DNA from: Thermotalea metallivorans
GTDB lineage: Bacteria > Bacillota > Clostridia > Peptostreptococcales > Thermotaleaceae
Direction of reading: 5' to 3'
DNA length: 32,639 nt
NCBI RefSeq assembly: GCF_001562415.1
Contig: NZ_LOEE01000016.1
Location: 1-32,639 of the forward strand
Both the position numbers and the translations under genes were made by a program. This document shows, piece after piece, positions 30,447 to 32,639 of the stretch. Position 1 is the first letter of the stretch, and each line of letters begins with the position of its first letter. The notes under the pieces were generated by a model. That model saw nothing but the letters and a program-made list of their open reading frames with translations, had not been told where the DNA came from and made no database searches.

Positions 30447-31313
30447 TTATATCTTAATATTTCTGCTTTCTTGTGCTTTCAATAATATCCTGATCATTTT
30501 ATCCTGAAGATCTATCTCATCATCATAAAAAACATGTTCAATCAAAAGCCTATTTTGAGTATGTATCTCCTTCATTCCCTCTACCCGTGTATAACCAGTT
30601 ATTTTTCCTTCCCCATAGCCTTGGATAGTTGCATTGATTTGATCCCCTATAATGGTGTTCTCAGAAATATTATCTGAATTTCTATTTTTTAGTTTTAATC
30701 CTTCATTGAAATTTTCCGCTCTACTATTAAATTTTTTCATTTGGGCATCATTTATCAGTTTTCGTATTTTATTTATTTCATCACTATCACTATAATTAGG
30801 TACTATAAGATTAAACTCTACTGCAAGTATTTTTTCTAACTCTAATATTTCTTGTTTCAATTCTTTACTTTTTTTTAATACAATGATCTCCAATCGACCA
30901 ATTTTTTCATCAATTCTATTAATAAGCCTATTAAAATATTCGATAAACTGATTAGCGCTTATTTTATTCATAATTTCCTGAAATACTAATATTTCAGTAT
31001 CAGGACAATACACAAATCTGCTTTCTGAAGCTTTCTTTTCAAAAATTACTGGCTCTAATTTTTGATCCTCTAGCTTTTTCATCTTTTCATCTTTTCCTCT
31101 TGCCAAAATTCCAACAATAAACCGTCTATTAAATGCCGTTAATTTTTTTACCTCTGCAAATGTCCATTCTGAATTGCCTTCATGTATGGTATGACCTCTG
31201 TAATTCATAATGGCCTCTGCAATTTTCTTTTTCGCAATAGTAATGTCATAGTTGTAGATCATTTCATGAACATTCACTTTACAAGCATAGAATGTTCCTT
31301 TTTTGAATGCCAT
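30447..31313 (-). CDS. Soluble protein of unknown family, first gene of a cassette (288 aa)
   Basis: ATG at 31313 after AAAAGGAG. The N-terminal 130 residues are alpha/beta (FYACKVNVHEMIYNYDITIA; NRRFIVGILARGKDEKMKKL; ESRFVYCPDTEILVFQEI). A helical segment follows (about 118-170, coiled-coil-like KKSKELKQEILELEKILA), then FNLIVPNYSDSDEINKIRKL. A glycine-containing beta C-terminus follows (NATIQGYGEGKITGYTRVEG). It has no membrane segment or signal peptide and no recognised catalytic motif. It is transcribed with the downstream four-helix membrane protein. A sensor/effector relation is an inference from arrangement only. Confidence 0.6.
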   Translation of the reverse strand: MAFKKGTFYACKVNVHEMIYNYDITIAKKKIAEAIMNYRGHTIHEGNSEWTFAEVKKLTAFNRRFIVGILARGKDEKMKKLEDQKLEPVIFEKKASESRFVYCPDTEILVFQEIMNKISANQFIEYFNRLINRIDEKIGRLEIIVLKKSKELKQEILELEKILAVEFNLIVPNYSDSDEINKIRKLINDAQMKKFNSRAENFNEGLKLKNRNSDNISENTIIGDQINATIQGYGEGKITGYTRVEGMKEIHTQNRLLIEHVFYDDEIDLQDKMIRILLKAQESRNIKI

Positions 31314-31422
31314 AGGTAATACTCTCCTTTTTTACTTTTATGACTTATTTCTACATAAAAAGGAATATTCCTCCAGCATTTGATATTTATAATATTTAAT
31401 TATTCAGTGATTTCTTATATAT

Positions 31423-31764
31423 CTAAATCAAAGTATTATTCTTTTCTTTTAATCTAAAGCCTACCACAATCTCACCTAATCCTATTGCACTACCACACTC
31501 CACTTGTAGTTCTTGATTACTTTCATTTTTTAAGATAAGGCTTAATAGCCTACTTTCATAATCGTGTCTCAAATCACAAGTTGAGTTAATTATCTTTGCA
31601 TTTCCATTAAAAACTGCTATAACAGCATCCGTTAACACATGAATGCCCCTTTTTTCACTTTTTATAGTGCATTCAATCCTACCACTAAAATTCCATTCCT
31701 GAAAAGTTATTTCTACAATATATTGCCCATCACTTTGATTAGGGTTGTGATTATTTAATAGCAT
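31423..31764 (-). CDS. Unknown protein (113 aa)
   Basis: ATG at 31764 about ten bases after GGAGG. It is predominantly beta-prone, with YIVEITFQEWNFSGRIECTI, HVLTDAVIAVFNGNAKIINS and ECGSAIGLGEIVVGFRLKEK as likely strands. No signal peptide, membrane helix or known motif. It is separated from the cassette downstream by 109 bases and from the truncated transpeptidase upstream by a terminator, so it is probably its own transcription unit. Confidence 0.55.
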   Translation of the reverse strand: MLLNNHNPNQSDGQYIVEITFQEWNFSGRIECTIKSEKRGIHVLTDAVIAVFNGNAKIINSTCDLRHDYESRLLSLILKNESNQELQVECGSAIGLGEIVVGFRLKEKNNTLI

Positions 31765-31810
31765 GTATTTAACACCTCCATTTCTACTTTAGAAAATAAT
31801 TTTGAACAAA

Positions 31811-31816
31811 ATTATA
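31811..31816 (-). promoter_or_regulatory. Possible -10 element for the 113-aa gene
   Basis: A perfect TATAAT on the minus strand lies about 47 bases before the start codon, with only a weak -35 (TTTCTA, 16-bp spacing). The sequence TTTCTAAAGT occurs twice nearby, near 31785 and 31830, and may be an operator. Confidence 0.35.
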
Positions 31817-31841
31817 TGTAATGAATTCACTTTAGAAAAAT

Positions 31842-31868
31842 AAAAAAAGTACTTTATATGAGTACTTT
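31842..31868 (-). terminator. Intrinsic terminator after the truncated transpeptidase gene
   Basis: On the minus strand AAAGTACT and AGTACTTT (31861-31868 and 31846-31853) pair around a seven-base loop and are followed by TTTTATTTTT. It ends transcription from the right-hand segment. Confidence 0.75.
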
Positions 31869-31903
31869 ACTTATTGGTAGGTAGTTATCCAGTTTTATTC
31901 TTA

Positions 31904-32296
31904 TTAGAATGTGCCCCAAGGCACATCAAGGCCCAGCCAACGGGTGCCAAATCCTTCACCCCACCTCGCCTTTCCTATGATCGTCCAGTTCCCGATGGGA
32001 GAAGGTGTATCCTTTTTCCCACTGGCAATGGGATATCTTTTTATGACCCTATGATCATCCAGATGAATTAATTCTAACCGCTTAGCATTGATATCAATGA
32101 AGATGGTCAGATTATCATAATCTGGATTTTCTTTAATTTCTTTTTCTTCCCAACTCACATATTCATCTTCTTCAAATATTCTTATAGGTACACTGATCTT
32201 TATTTTATTTCCTGTATAGGAAAAGAAACTGCCTGTATAGAGCAGTATGGCTGCACAGACAGTACAAATGCTCGTCCATAAAAGCCATTTCTTCAA
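31904..32296 (-). pseudogene. Truncated L,D-transpeptidase (YkuD-type), catalytic motif missing
   Basis: TTG at 32296, five bases after GGGGAGGGG; the signal-anchor helix follows (MKKWLLWTSICTVCAAILLY). The extracellular part shows the YkuD opening LTIFIDINAKRLELIHLDDH, RYPIASGKKDTPSPIGNWTI and WLGLDVPWGTF. Intact family members then continue GIHG.. and reach the catalytic HGC.R motif, but here two stop codons (TAATAA) follow GTF directly. About 40-50 residues, with the active-site His and Cys, are absent. It is therefore probably a dead wall-crosslinking enzyme, cut by a rearrangement at about 31903. Confidence 0.8.
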
Positions 32297-32375
32297 GTTC
32301 ACCCCTCCCCACATATACAATATATGTAAAAAGATTGTCTCCCTATTCCTGCATCTTTTTTTCTGTATCCAGAGA

Positions 32376-32492
32376 CTATGTCCCAATATCCTCAAAATTG
32401 CTATTTGGCAACATATTTCTATGCTTTTTCATTATTTTCGATAATATTTCCCGGGAAATGACCATTTTCGATGTAACAACTGCCGGCTGCAT
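32376..32492 (-). CDS. Doubtful 38-codon reading frame
   Basis: ATG at 32492 (MQPAVVTSKMVISREILSKI, then MKKHRNMLPNSNFEDIGT). It lies in the same frame as the gene fragment ending at 32520, separated by its TAG stop, and no ribosome site is close to the ATG. It may be the decayed continuation of that gene beyond a nonsense mutation, or not a gene. Confidence 0.25.
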   Translation of the reverse strand: MQPAVVTSKMVISREILSKIMKKHRNMLPNSNFEDIGT

Positions 32493-32519
32493 CAAAAAAT
32501 TATTGAGTAAAACCTCCCT

Positions 32520-32639
32520 CTATAATCTAACGAATTCTCTTAATTGCTTGCTTTTTCTTAGAATTTCACATTTCTCAAAACTTGCCACATGGATATAATG
32601 CTCATTTATGTATAAAACTGGATGGGCAAGGGTGACCTG
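32520..32639 (-). CDS. C-terminal fragment of an unidentified protein at the right edge
   Basis: The minus-strand frame entering from the edge reads QVTLAHPVLYINEHYIHVAS, then FEKCEILRKSKQLREFVRL, ending in TAG at 32520-32522. Residue composition is protein-like and codon use matches neighbours. Thirty-nine residues are too few for identification. The open frame resumes after the stop, so an in-frame nonsense mutation is possible. Confidence 0.45.
   Translation of the reverse strand, partial: QVTLAHPVLYINEHYIHVASFEKCEILRKSKQLREFVRL

Noticed and set aside
29866-31313. Assignment of the two-gene cassette to the Kiwa defence system (KwaA/KwaB)
   Set aside because: Only the helix count of the membrane protein fits. 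I cannot see KwaB (DUF4868) features in the 288-aa protein, and the gene order is reversed.
31887-32623. 12-bp inverted repeat ATCCAGTTTTAT / ATAAAACTGGAT flanking the truncated transpeptidase, as possible transposon ends
   Set aside because: One arm is next to the truncation point, but chance pairs of this length are expected in a 32-kb AT-rich window, no transposase lies between the arms, and no target duplication was seen.

Overview
The window looks like part of a large, low-copy plasmid (or a closely related conjugative element) from an AT-rich monoderm Firmicute, most likely a Clostridia-class organism. The reasons are strong GGAGG-type ribosome sites, frequent TTG and GTG starts, copper-amine-oxidase-like stalk domains, a clostridial-type holin-like toxin, a ParM/ParR partition pair and a Firmicute-type replication initiator. 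Every convincing protein gene is on the minus strand, so transcription runs from right to left. The only plus-strand transcription unit I can support is a small antisense RNA. No rRNA, tRNA or CRISPR array was seen.

Right end (about 28.3-32.6 kb, accessory region): a C-terminal gene fragment enters from the edge. It is followed by an L,D-transpeptidase gene truncated before its catalytic motif, a 113-aa unknown protein, a two-gene cassette (288-aa soluble protein plus 187-aa four-helix membrane protein), a cysteine-rich 218-aa protein, and a compact type I toxin-antitoxin locus (36-aa holin-like toxin, convergent antisense RNA, shared terminator).

Maintenance region (about 23.8-28.5 kb): a 52-aa cysteine-motif protein, parM, parR, a 250-bp block of AAAGGTATTACCTTT-like repeats (probable centromere and/or operator), a replication initiator gene carrying a second family of about 22-bp iterons inside its coding sequence (probable origin), two small unknown proteins (one of 57 aa), and an MNT/HEPN toxin-antitoxin pair.

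Envelope and transfer region (about 0-23.8 kb): two secreted proteins, then a type IV secretion block (small two-helix protein, VirB6/TrbL-like membrane protein, VirB3/PrgI-like protein with a possible VirB4 N-terminal-like domain). This runs directly into a nearly complete Tad/Flp pilus set: a degenerate TadZ/CpaE-like protein, a TadG-like protein, CpaB, TadZ/CpaE, TadA/CpaF, TadB, TadC, a DUF192 protein, Flp pilin, a CpaA/TadV prepilin peptidase and TadE. It then returns to secretion genes: a lipoprotein with two NTF2-like halves, a secreted repeat protein, a VirB4 ATPase, a membrane-anchored muramidase-like protein and a 1057-aa fibronectin-III surface protein. There is no secretin, as expected in a monoderm. 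The most interesting feature is that a Tad pilus assembly line is embedded inside a VirB4-type secretion locus on one strand. This suggests one composite machine, for example a conjugation apparatus that uses a Flp pilus for contact. Neither a coupling protein (VirD4) nor a relaxase is in the window, so conjugation itself is inferred rather than shown.
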